Positions 6,388 through 11,922 of a stretch of 11,922 nucleotides of DNA are shown piece by piece. The notes beneath the pieces are model-generated. The model did no database searches. It was not told the origin of the DNA and saw nothing but the letters and a program-made list of their open reading frames with translations. The DNA is from Novosphingobium sp. UBA6722. GTDB taxonomy: Bacteria; Pseudomonadota; Alphaproteobacteria; Sphingomonadales; Sphingomonadaceae. The position numbers were made by a program, and so were the translations under genes. Each line of letters opens with the position of its first letter. The first letter of the stretch is position 1. The stretch is from NCBI GenBank assembly GCA_002454125.1, contig DKII01000075.1, positions 3,134-15,055 of the forward strand. Direction: 5' to 3'.

Positions 6388-6837
6388 ATGAACTTTCTGC
6401 GCAACGTCAATCCGGTCGGGGCGATCGCCGATTTCCGCACCGTCTTCCAGGAAGCCGGCGGCAACCGCTGGCGGATCGCGCTGGCTTCCGCCGCGTTGAC
6501 GATCGGCATCTTTTCGATCATGGCCCAGGAAAGCTGGAAGAAGCCGCGCACCCGGCCCGACATCATCTATATCAGCTCGTGGCCAGCCGATCGCACCGAT
6601 GCCGAAACCCAGGCCTTCATCGCCGCAAACCAGCGCCGCAAGGACGAGGAAGCCAAACTGATCGCCGAGCAGCAGAAGATCGGGCAGGACGTCTGGAAGA
6701 CGCTTGGCAAGGTTTCCGGCATGGACGTCGACAAGATCGCGGCCGAGGCAGCGGCCGAACGGGCCAAGGCCGAGGCGGAAGCCAAGGCCAAGGCCGAGGC
6801 CCTGGTCGAACCCGCGAAGTCGCCGGTTGAGCGCTGA
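6388..6837 (+). CDS. Small single-span membrane protein, unknown function
   Basis: I do not recognise a named family. The 149-residue product has a short N-terminal region (MNFLRNVNPVGAIADFRTVF), one membrane segment at about 29-46 (RIALASAALTIGIFSIMA), then a charged soluble part. Residues 54-66 (RPDIIYISSWPAD) look like a conserved linker. From about 75 to the end the sequence is rich in Ala, Glu and Lys and likely forms a helix or coiled coil (AEAAAERAKAEAEAKAKAEA). The basic residues before the membrane segment suggest the N-terminus is inside and the long tail faces the periplasm. The DNA for the tail is repetitive (gcc-aag-gcc-gag units). Its 3' end overlaps the proposed ribD start by 11 bases, so it is probably cotranscribed with ribDE. 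A functional link to riboflavin is not shown. Confidence 0.75.
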   Translation: MNFLRNVNPVGAIADFRTVFQEAGGNRWRIALASAALTIGIFSIMAQESWKKPRTRPDIIYISSWPADRTDAETQAFIAANQRRKDEEAKLIAEQQKIGQDVWKTLGKVSGMDVDKIAAEAAAERAKAEAEAKAKAEALVEPAKSPVER

Positions 6838-7786
6838 CGCCGACAACCGCTGGCTGGCCGCCGCCGCTGCCCTGGCGGCGCGTGGACGGCCGCTGAGTAG
6901 CCCCAATCCCGCAGTCGGGGCGATTCTGGTCAAGGATGGCCACGTGGTTGGGCGGGGCTGGACGCAAACCGGTGGCCGCCCCCATGCCGAAGCGGTCGCC
7001 TTGGCTGCCGCCGGCGAAGCGGCACGGGGGGCAACGCTTTATGTCACGCTGGAGCCCTGCGCCCACCAAAGCGAGCGCGGCCCGGCCTGTGCCGATCTGG
7101 TCGCCGCAGCCGGCCTGTCCCGCGTGGTGGTTGGCTGCCACGATCCCGACCCGCGCACCGCCGGGGCCGGAATTGCCCGGATCAGGGCTGCCGGTACGCC
7201 CGTCGAGCTGATTGACCACCCCGGCTGCCACGCCAGCCTGTCAGGCTTTCTCACGCGCTGTGCCCATGGCCGGCCTGAAGTGACGCTCAAGCTGGCGCTC
7301 TCCGCCGATTGCCGCCTCGCCCCGCCACAAGGCCAGTGGCTGACCGGTGAGATTGCCCGCGCCCATACCCACGCCTGGCGCGCGAAGATGGACGCGATCC
7401 TGGTTGGGCGCGGGACGCTGGAGGCAGACAATCCGCGCCTGGATGTTCGCTTGTCGGGCCTAGCCGAGCGCAGTCCGCAGCGCTGGTTGCTGACCAGTGG
7501 GACTGCGCCTGAAGGCTGGCGTGCCTTGCCCTCGCCGCAGGACCTGGGCGTCATGGCTCCGGCGCAATACCTGATGGTCGAAGGCGGCGCGCAGACGGCG
7601 CGCGCCTTTCTGGCGGCCGGGCTGGTGGACCGGATGATGCTCTACCGCGCCCCGCAAAGTGTCGGTGGTGACGGAGCGGCGCTACCCGAACTAGCGGCCG
7701 ACGTCCTCGCCGCATCCGACAGCTGGCAGCGCATCGACAGCCGCCCGCTTGGCAACGACCGTCTCGATGTCTACGAGCGCAGGTGA
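6827..7786 (+). CDS. ribD: Riboflavin biosynthesis protein RibD (deaminase/reductase)
   Basis: RibD carries out two steps after GTP cyclohydrolase II: deamination of the pyrimidine ring and NADPH-dependent reduction of the ribosyl side chain. The N-terminal deaminase domain is clear: SPNPAVGAILVKDG (25-38), zinc-site HAE (53-55) and PCAHQSERGPAC (77-88, ligands Cys78 and Cys88). The reductase domain has TLKLALSADCRLA (153-165), WLTG (171-174), DAILVGRGTLEADNPRLDVR (189-208) and EGGAQTA (252-258). I use a TTG start at 6827, giving 319 residues beginning at the usual point before the first helix; no in-frame ATG or GTG is close. It overlaps the previous gene by 11 bases. The frame stays open upstream but is then antiparallel in character to the real overlapping gene. 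The protein is shorter than the E. coli one (about 367) and the reductase half is reduced. The stop overlaps ribE by one base. Confidence 0.92.
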   Translation: MSADADNRWLAAAAALAARGRPLSSPNPAVGAILVKDGHVVGRGWTQTGGRPHAEAVALAAAGEAARGATLYVTLEPCAHQSERGPACADLVAAAGLSRVVVGCHDPDPRTAGAGIARIRAAGTPVELIDHPGCHASLSGFLTRCAHGRPEVTLKLALSADCRLAPPQGQWLTGEIARAHTHAWRAKMDAILVGRGTLEADNPRLDVRLSGLAERSPQRWLLTSGTAPEGWRALPSPQDLGVMAPAQYLMVEGGAQTARAFLAAGLVDRMMLYRAPQSVGGDGAALPELAADVLAASDSWQRIDSRPLGNDRLDVYERR

Positions 7787-8403
7787 TGTTTACCGGAATT
7801 ATCACCGCCGTCGGCACGATCCGCGAAGTCCGCCAGCAGGGCGACCTGCGGATTGTCATTGCCTGCCCCTATGATCCCGCCGGAATCGCGATCGGTGCCT
7901 CGATCGCCTGCTCGGGCGTCTGCCTCACCGTGGTCGAGCGTGGCGGCGAAGCCGGCGATGCCTGGTTCGCGGTCGATGTCTCGGGCGAAACGGTCAGCCG
8001 CACGGCGCAGGACCAGTGGACCGCCGGGCGCAAGCTCAACCTCGAACAGGCGCTCAAGCTGGGGGACGAGCTGGGCGGGCATATCGTCACCGGCCATGTC
8101 GATGCGGTGGGCCGGGTTGTCAGCCGCGAGGATGCCGGCGGTTCGATCCAGTTCTGGATCGCAACGCCCAAGGAACTGGCACCTTACGTGGCGCCCAAGG
8201 GGTCGATCACGGTCGATGGCGTTTCGTTGACGGTCAACGAAGTGATGGACGAGCCCGATGGCACCTGCCGTTTCATGCTCAACATCATCCCGCACACCTG
8301 GGAAGTCACTACGCTGGGTGAGCTTCAGGCCGGCCATGCCGTGAACCTGGAGATCGACGTGCTGGCGCGCTACCTCCAGCGAATGCAGTCGCTCAGAGGC
8401 TGA
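7786..8403 (+). CDS. ribE: Riboflavin synthase alpha subunit
   Basis: Riboflavin synthase joins two molecules of 6,7-dimethyl-8-ribityllumazine to give riboflavin. The 205-residue protein begins MFTGIITAVGTI, the family signature, and has the two lumazine-binding barrels: the first includes SIACSGVCLTVV (about 40-51), the second starts near GGHIVTGHVDAVGRV and includes SITVDGVSLTVNEV. The length is normal. The ATG at 7786 shares one base with the ribD stop (TGATG); the GTG three bases earlier is not needed. It is cotranscribed with ribD. No ribBA or ribH follows: the next gene is on the other strand and converges, overlapping the last 11 bases. I see no FMN riboswitch upstream of ribD. Confidence 0.96.
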   Translation: MFTGIITAVGTIREVRQQGDLRIVIACPYDPAGIAIGASIACSGVCLTVVERGGEAGDAWFAVDVSGETVSRTAQDQWTAGRKLNLEQALKLGDELGGHIVTGHVDAVGRVVSREDAGGSIQFWIATPKELAPYVAPKGSITVDGVSLTVNEVMDEPDGTCRFMLNIIPHTWEVTTLGELQAGHAVNLEIDVLARYLQRMQSLRG

Positions 8404-8405
8404 GC
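8391..8405. other. Small palindrome holding both stop codons of convergent genes
   Basis: GCTCAG-AGG-CTGAGC forms a six-pair stem with a three-base loop. The ribE stop (TGA, 8401-8403) and the GNAT gene stop (TGA on the minus strand, 8395-8393) lie in opposite arms. It could act as a weak bidirectional termination hairpin but has no T-tract on either side, so I do not call it a terminator. Confidence 0.35.
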
Positions 8406-8929
8406 GGCCCGCTCGCGAAACTGTCGCGGGTAATCTCGAAGATCACGTGGGGCATGGAACCGCCGCCCGGCAGATCGACCATGTCGAAGCGGTCGGTCAG
8501 ACGGCCGCCGATCTTTTCCATCGCCCGCTGCGAGCGCAGGTTGCATTCGCCAACGCGGAACTCGACGCAATCGACGAACTGAAAGGCGTGGGCCAACATC
8601 AGCCGCTTCATCTCGCGGTTATAGCTGCCGCCCCAGTGGCTGGTGGCAAGGAAGGTCCAGCCGATCTCGACCACGCCGCCGGCTTCTTCCTTGTACTGCG
8701 AAGAGCCAACCACCGCGCCGGTGGCCTTGTCGATGACGACCAGCGCCCCGCCCCGACCCAGAGCATCGGCAAAGAAGCGGCGGAAGACGGGTTCCTGCCA
8801 GCGATCGTGCTGTGGGTGGATCGCCCAGACTTCCGGATCGCTGGCGACAGCGAACAGCGCGTCCCAGTCATCCACCGTCAGCGGCCTCAGCAGCAGCCGC
8901 TCCCCCTCGAGGACCGGCTGGCGGTTCAT
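8393..8929 (-). CDS. GNAT family N-acetyltransferase (RimJ/RimL-like)
   Basis: This 178-residue protein belongs to the GNAT superfamily, nearest to the RimJ/RimL (Acetyltransf_3) type that transfers acetyl groups from acetyl-CoA to amino groups. It begins EGERLLLRPLTVDDWDALF (8-26), the usual start of this group. The central strand VVEIGWTFLATSHWGGSYN precedes a helix EMKRLMLAHAFQFV, which is the acetyl-CoA binding region, and the family segment VEFRVGECNLRSQRAMEKIGG follows. The substrate cannot be read from the sequence. The ATG at 8929 overlaps the aminotransferase stop by one base (TGATG), so the two are translated from one message. Its end overlaps the ribE end by 11 bases on the other strand. 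A longer frame to 9199 lies inside the aminotransferase gene and is not real. Confidence 0.92.
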   Translation of the reverse strand: MNRQPVLEGERLLLRPLTVDDWDALFAVASDPEVWAIHPQHDRWQEPVFRRFFADALGRGGALVVIDKATGAVVGSSQYKEEAGGVVEIGWTFLATSHWGGSYNREMKRLMLAHAFQFVDCVEFRVGECNLRSQRAMEKIGGRLTDRFDMVDLPGGGSMPHVIFEITRDSFASGPLSL

Positions 8930-10107
8930 CAAGCCGAAACGGCTGCGACCGCAGCGATGAACTTGTCGATATTGCCCATGGTCAGGCCGGCGACATTGAT
9001 CCGGCCCGAACCGGCCATGTAGATCGCGTGATCTTCGCGCAGCTTGAGGATCTGCTCGCCCGAGAGCGGCAGCATCGAGAACAGGCCGTTCTGCGAGCCC
9101 AGCGGCACCATGTTGACGCTGCCGGCCATGCCGGCTTCGGCCAGCCGTGCGCGGACCTGGCGCATGCGGGTGCGCATGGTGTCGAGCTCGTCGAGCCACA
9201 GCTTGATCAGCGCAGAATCTTCCAGGATCAGGCGGACGGCGGCGGCGCCATGATCGGGCGGCATCGACCAGGCCGCGCGGGCCAGGGCATAACCGTGCGA
9301 GAGCACCGCGCCCAGCTGCGCCGGATCGGCAACCATCGCGTAAACCGCGCCAACACGGTCACGGTACATCCCGAAGTTCTTGTCACAGGAATAGGCGATC
9401 AGCGCTTCCGGCACGGCAGCGAGAACGCGGCGCAGGCCATAGGCATCGGCTTCCATCCCCTGGCCCAGCCCTTGATAGGCCAGGTCCAGCACCGGTAGCA
9501 GCTTGGCCTCGGCGACCAGGCCGGCGATCTCGTCCCACTGCGCTTCGCTGTAATCGATGCCGCTGGGGTTGTGGCAGCAGCCGTGCAGCAGGATCGCATC
9601 GCCGGCATCGGCCGCGGCAATAGCGGCGCGCAGGCCATCCATATCGACCACGCCGTCCTTGGTGGCGTGGTTGAAGGTCTTCAGTTCCAGGCCGATGTCG
9701 GCAAAGATCTGGGCGTGGTTGGGCCAGCTGGGCGTGCCCATCCAGATCTTCGGCGCGCCAGCGCGCTTGGCCAGCGCCACGGCCAGGCGTACGCCGCCAG
9801 TGCCACCCGGAGTCTGCATGCCATCGATCCGCCCGTCCATAGTCGGGTTCTCGGTGCCGAAGACATAGGGCATCAGCGCGTGAACAAAGCCCATGTCGCC
9901 TTCCGGGCCGAGGTAACTCTTGGATTCCTGGGTATCGACCAGCTTCTGCTCGGCCGCCTTGATCGCGCCGAACACCGGAGTATCGCCCTGCCCGGTGCGG
10001 TAGACGCCTACGCCAAGATCGATCTTGTCGGCGCGCGGATCGGCGGCATAGAGCTTGATTAGCGCAAGGAGCGCATCGGCGGGCTGGGGCGTCAGGGTGC
10101 TAAGCAT
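8929..10107 (-). CDS. Aspartate/aromatic aminotransferase (class I, AspC/TyrB type)
   Basis: This is a PLP-dependent class I aminotransferase that moves amino groups between aspartate or aromatic amino acids and 2-oxoglutarate in the cytoplasm. The 392-residue product starts MLSTLTPQPADALLALIKLY. Visible active-site parts are IDLGVGVY (29-36), GGTGGVR (101-107), HGCCHNPSG (175-183, with Asn180), DLAYQGLGQG (208-217, with Asp208 and Tyr211), the PLP lysine Lys243 in SCDKNFG, Arg251 in MYRDRVG, and the substrate-carboxylate Arg369 in SGRINVAGL. The residue before the lysine is Asp where many relatives have Ser. AspC and TyrB cannot be separated from sequence alone. The ATG at 10107 has AAGGG ten bases upstream; extension to 10146 would add 13 basic residues without homology and is rejected. 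The GNAT gene follows in the same unit. Confidence 0.94.
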   Translation of the reverse strand: MLSTLTPQPADALLALIKLYAADPRADKIDLGVGVYRTGQGDTPVFGAIKAAEQKLVDTQESKSYLGPEGDMGFVHALMPYVFGTENPTMDGRIDGMQTPGGTGGVRLAVALAKRAGAPKIWMGTPSWPNHAQIFADIGLELKTFNHATKDGVVDMDGLRAAIAAADAGDAILLHGCCHNPSGIDYSEAQWDEIAGLVAEAKLLPVLDLAYQGLGQGMEADAYGLRRVLAAVPEALIAYSCDKNFGMYRDRVGAVYAMVADPAQLGAVLSHGYALARAAWSMPPDHGAAAVRLILEDSALIKLWLDELDTMRTRMRQVRARLAEAGMAGSVNMVPLGSQNGLFSMLPLSGEQILKLREDHAIYMAGSGRINVAGLTMGNIDKFIAAVAAVSA

Positions 10108-10150
10108 GATGCGGCGGCCCTTAACCCCCACTTTTGCGCGGGGCAAGCGA

Positions 10151-10180
10151 AAGGGGCCGCGCCGGAAGACGCGGCCCCTT
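10151..10180 (-). terminator. Hairpin terminator after flagellin
   Basis: An 11-pair perfect inverted repeat (AAGGGGCCGCG, 10151-10161, with CGCGGCCCCTT, 10170-10180) encloses an eight-base loop. On the minus strand the stem is followed by TTTCGC, so the U-tract is weak but the stem is very strong. It starts 20 bases past the flagellin stop (10202-10200) and separates flagellin from the aminotransferase gene. Confidence 0.8.
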
Positions 10181-10199
10181 CCCCCTGTTGCCAGATGGC

Positions 10200-11027
10200 T
10201 TAGCGCAGCAGCGAGAGGACGTTCTGCTGGCTCTGGTTGGCCTGGGCGATCATCGCGGTCGAAGCCTGCGAGAGGATCTGGGCCTTGGCCATGGCGGTCG
10301 TTTCAGCCGAATAGTCGGCGTCTTCGATCCGGCTGCGGGCATCGGCCAGGTTGGTCGAGGTGCTGGTCAGGTTGTTGACCACCGATTCCAGACGGTTCTG
10401 GCCGGCACCAAGGCCAGCGCGGGCCGAGTTGATCGAATCGAGTTCACCGTCGATCGTGGTCAGCAGGCCATTGGCGGCCGTCGCGGTCGACACGTCGTAC
10501 GAACCCGCCGCACCGCCGCTGGCAGCCAGCGAGGTGAGATCGGCCATGGTCAGGTCGACCGTGTCGGCGCCATCGGCACCGGTTTGGATCGTGACAGTGG
10601 CCGTGCTGCCGTCAAACAGGTTGACGCCGTTGAACTTGCTGTTGGTGATGACCTGATCGATCTGCGCGGTCAGCTCATCCACTTCCGACTGCATATAGGC
10701 GCGGTCGGTGGCGTCCTGGTAAGTGCCCGAGGCCGACTGCACGGCCAGTTCGCGGACGCGCTGCAGCATATTGGTGACTTCGTTGAGCGCACCTTCGGCG
10801 GTCTGGGCCAGCGCGATGCCGTCGTTCGAGTTGCGGATCGCCTGGTTCATGCCGCGGACCTGGGCGGTCATGCTGGTGGCAATGGCCAGACCGGCCGCGT
10901 CGTCCTTGGCGCTGCCGATGCGCTTGCCGGTCGACAGCCGCTCCATGGCGGTGCCGAGCATCTTGTTGGCGGAGTTCGAGGCATTGGCAGCCTTGATCGC
11001 GCTGATGTTGGTATTGATGACACTCAT
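10200..11027 (-). CDS. Flagellin
   Basis: Flagellin is exported by the flagellar type III system and polymerises into the filament. The 275-residue protein has the conserved N-terminal D0/D1 part (MSVINTNISAIKAANA, ERLSTGKRIGSAKDDAAGLA, NDGIALAQTAEGALNEV, QRVRELAVQSA) to about residue 140, a short variable region rich in Ala, Thr and Gly (about 140-190), and the conserved C-terminal D1/D0 part with NRLESVVNNL, DARSRIEDADYSAETTAMAK and the end QQNVLSLLR. It is a compact flagellin with almost no D2/D3 domains, as is common in alphaproteobacteria. GGGAG lies eight bases before the ATG (11036-11040). It stands alone between a strong terminator and a divergent sigma-54 activator. A sigma-28-like promoter is proposed at 11093-11118. 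The N-terminal TLR5-contact residues are kept. Confidence 0.97.
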   Translation of the reverse strand: MSVINTNISAIKAANASNSANKMLGTAMERLSTGKRIGSAKDDAAGLAIATSMTAQVRGMNQAIRNSNDGIALAQTAEGALNEVTNMLQRVRELAVQSASGTYQDATDRAYMQSEVDELTAQIDQVITNSKFNGVNLFDGSTATVTIQTGADGADTVDLTMADLTSLAASGGAAGSYDVSTATAANGLLTTIDGELDSINSARAGLGAGQNRLESVVNNLTSTSTNLADARSRIEDADYSAETTAMAKAQILSQASTAMIAQANQSQQNVLSLLR

Positions 11028-11241
11028 TGTCGGTACTCCCGTGATCGTCTCGCAAACCGCCAGCGGACCATCCGGTGCGGCTGCCAGCCCCTAGAGCGGC
11101 GGGCGCAGCGGAAATTTAAGCGGGAGCCGATTGAAATCGCCCGAACTAGGTAGCTGACCGGAGGTAACCGTTTGCGTCCCGTTTCCTTGGAATCGCGCAT
11201 GAATGCTCGCGAAGGAATGGTTAACTCGGGGGTTACCGCAA
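11028..11241. promoter_or_regulatory. Divergent control region between flagellin and the sigma-54 activator
   Basis: These 214 bases contain no gene I can support. They hold the flagellin leader and ribosome binding site, the proposed sigma-28 promoter, and on the activator side two GGTNACC pseudo-palindromes: GGTAACC (11163-11169) and GGTTACC (11231-11237), inverse complements of each other 68 bases apart, with a related GGTTAAC at 11219-11225. I searched both strands for the GG-N10-GC core of a sigma-54 promoter upstream of flagellin and found no good match. Confidence 0.5.
11093..11118 (-). promoter_or_regulatory. Possible sigma-28 (FliA) promoter of flagellin
   Basis: On the minus strand TAAATTT (11118-11112) is followed after 11 bases by GCCGCTCT (11100-11093). 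This resembles the enterobacterial sigma-28 pattern TAAAGTTT-N11-GCCGATAA, with the TAAA and GCCG cores intact and other positions differing. It lies 66 bases or more before the flagellin start, giving a leader of roughly 60 bases. The match is partial. Confidence 0.45.
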
Positions 11242-11922
11242 ATGACGGCCTTGGCCTTAAGCGAAACGGTGAAGCGGCAGCATGTCGCGCTGACCCAGCG
11301 GCTGGCGGCACTGCTCGGGACCGGCGGCAGCGATGTCGCCCGGATCCTGCGCACCGACCACGATCCTGCGCCGATCGGCCCGGCACCGGCGCTGACACTG
11401 GAACGCGCCGCCCAGCCGCAACTCCGTCGGCTCGACGGGCGCGGCCGGTTCCATCTGACCTATCGCGATCCCTCGGGCGAGGCCTCGCTGGCTGCGGCGC
11501 TTGCTGCGCTGACCCGCCCCGGCGCGCCGATCGCGGCCGATCCCGAAAGCCTTTCGGTCCTGGCCTTGGCCGAGCGCCTTGCCGCCAGCGAGATCCCGGT
11601 GCTGATCGCCGGGCCGACCGGCACCGGCAAGGAAGTGCTGAGCCGCTTCATTCACGATCACAGCGCTCGTCGCGATGGCCCCTTCGTGGCGGTCAACTGC
11701 GCCGCGATGCCCGAGGCCATGCTCGAGGCGCTGCTGTTCGGCCACCAGAAGGGCGCCTTCACTGGCGCAACCCAGGCCAGCGAAGGCTTCTTCCGTGCGG
11801 CCGACGGCGGCACACTGTTGCTCGACGAGATCGCCGAAATGCCGCTGGCCCTGCAGGCCAAGCTGCTGCGCGCGCTGCAAGAAGGCGAGATCGAGCCGTT
11901 GGGCAGCAACAAGCTGGTGCCT
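11242..11922 (+). CDS. Sigma-54-dependent transcriptional activator without receiver domain (3' end cut)
   Basis: The 227 visible residues are the N-terminal part of an NtrC-type enhancer-binding protein that remodels sigma-54 RNA polymerase by ATP hydrolysis. Walker A is GPTGTGKE (124-131), the sigma-54 contact loop is GAFTGA (171-176) and Walker B is GGTLLLDEI (189-197), followed by EMPLALQAKLLRALQEGE. The first 105 residues are not a CheY-type receiver: they lack the acidic pocket and look like a short Ala/Leu-rich domain. With flagellin next door this is probably a FlbD/FleQ-like flagellar regulator, which is inference from position. The rest of the AAA+ domain and any DNA-binding domain lie beyond the window. 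The start is uncertain: ATG 11242 has GGGG about ten bases upstream, while an in-frame ATG at 11203 directly after an in-frame stop would add 13 residues (MLAKEWLTRGLPQ). The class call is secure. Confidence 0.9.
   Translation, partial: MTALALSETVKRQHVALTQRLAALLGTGGSDVARILRTDHDPAPIGPAPALTLERAAQPQLRRLDGRGRFHLTYRDPSGEASLAAALAALTRPGAPIAADPESLSVLALAERLAASEIPVLIAGPTGTGKEVLSRFIHDHSARRDGPFVAVNCAAMPEAMLEALLFGHQKGAFTGATQASEGFFRAADGGTLLLDEIAEMPLALQAKLLRALQEGEIEPLGSNKLVP

Noticed and set aside
5667..6566. A 299-codon minus-strand frame
   Set aside because: It crosses the ends of three well-supported plus-strand genes and has shadow-type composition.
6704..6826. Upstream extension of ribD to an ATG at 6704
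   Set aside because: It would overlap the preceding gene by 134 bases and add an Arg/Pro-rich stretch not seen in RibD; the TTG at 6827 fits the family start.
6348..6826. FMN riboswitch upstream of ribD
   Set aside because: I looked for the conserved RFN element core before the ribD unit and found nothing resembling it; the space is almost wholly coding.
10134..11153. A 339-codon plus-strand frame
   Set aside because: It is antisense to flagellin over nearly its whole length and has no domain features.
11257..11880. A 207-codon minus-strand frame
   Set aside because: It is antisense to the sigma-54 activator, whose Walker A, GAFTGA and Walker B motifs prove the plus-strand frame.
11217..11922. 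A frame open to the window end from an ATG at 11217 with a GAAGGA just before it
   Set aside because: It is out of frame with the AAA+ motifs; the good-looking ribosome binding site is probably chance.
1..11922. Mobile elements, CRISPR arrays, tRNA or rRNA genes, toxin-antitoxin or defence genes
   Set aside because: No transposase or integrase, no spaced repeat array, no tRNA-like cloverleaf and no defence-type gene was recognised; composition and gene packing are even across the window.

Overview
The window is GC-rich DNA from an alphaproteobacterium, most likely of the order Sphingomonadales. This rests on the gene families and their style: COQ9, SCO lipoprotein, short FeoB, DUF4402-like exported protein, RibD/RibE, AspC-type aminotransferase and a compact flagellin. 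I recognise no exact species. Coding density is very high, with several start/stop overlaps of 1 to 11 bases. I see no insertion sequences, tRNA or rRNA genes, CRISPR arrays or prophage genes, and no clear compositional island. It looks like core chromosome.

Layout. Positions 1-3934 are all on the minus strand. Read in the direction of transcription they are a secreted ankyrin-repeat protein, COQ9, then feoA-feoB (ferrous iron uptake) and ssb (cut by the left edge just before its last codon). The 67-base gap between COQ9 and feoA holds a Fur-like palindrome and a perfect FNR-type site, so ferrous iron uptake is probably controlled by both iron and oxygen. Positions 4001-5791 are a plus-strand unit with overlapping ends: a SCO1/SenC copper chaperone lipoprotein, a cysteine-rich YcgN-type protein and a YgjP-type zinc metallopeptidase. 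Positions 5835-6347 encode an exported DUF4402-like protein. Positions 6388-8403 encode a small single-span membrane protein followed by ribD and ribE of riboflavin synthesis. Positions 8393-10107 are a minus-strand pair, an aromatic/aspartate aminotransferase followed by a GNAT acetyltransferase, converging on ribE. Positions 10200-11027 encode flagellin with a hairpin terminator after it. A divergent sigma-54 activator without a receiver domain starts at about 11242 and runs off the right edge.

How the genes fit together. Much of the left and centre concerns redox cofactors and metals: Fe(II) uptake, ubiquinone synthesis, copper delivery to cytochrome oxidase, and flavin synthesis. The right end is the edge of a flagellar locus. 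I did not find a convincing new multi-gene system. The items most worth a second look are the stacked FNR/Fur control region of feoAB, the altered reductase loop of the short RibD, the receiver-less sigma-54 activator beside flagellin, the TLR5-type motif kept in the flagellin, and several uncharacterised exported or membrane proteins.
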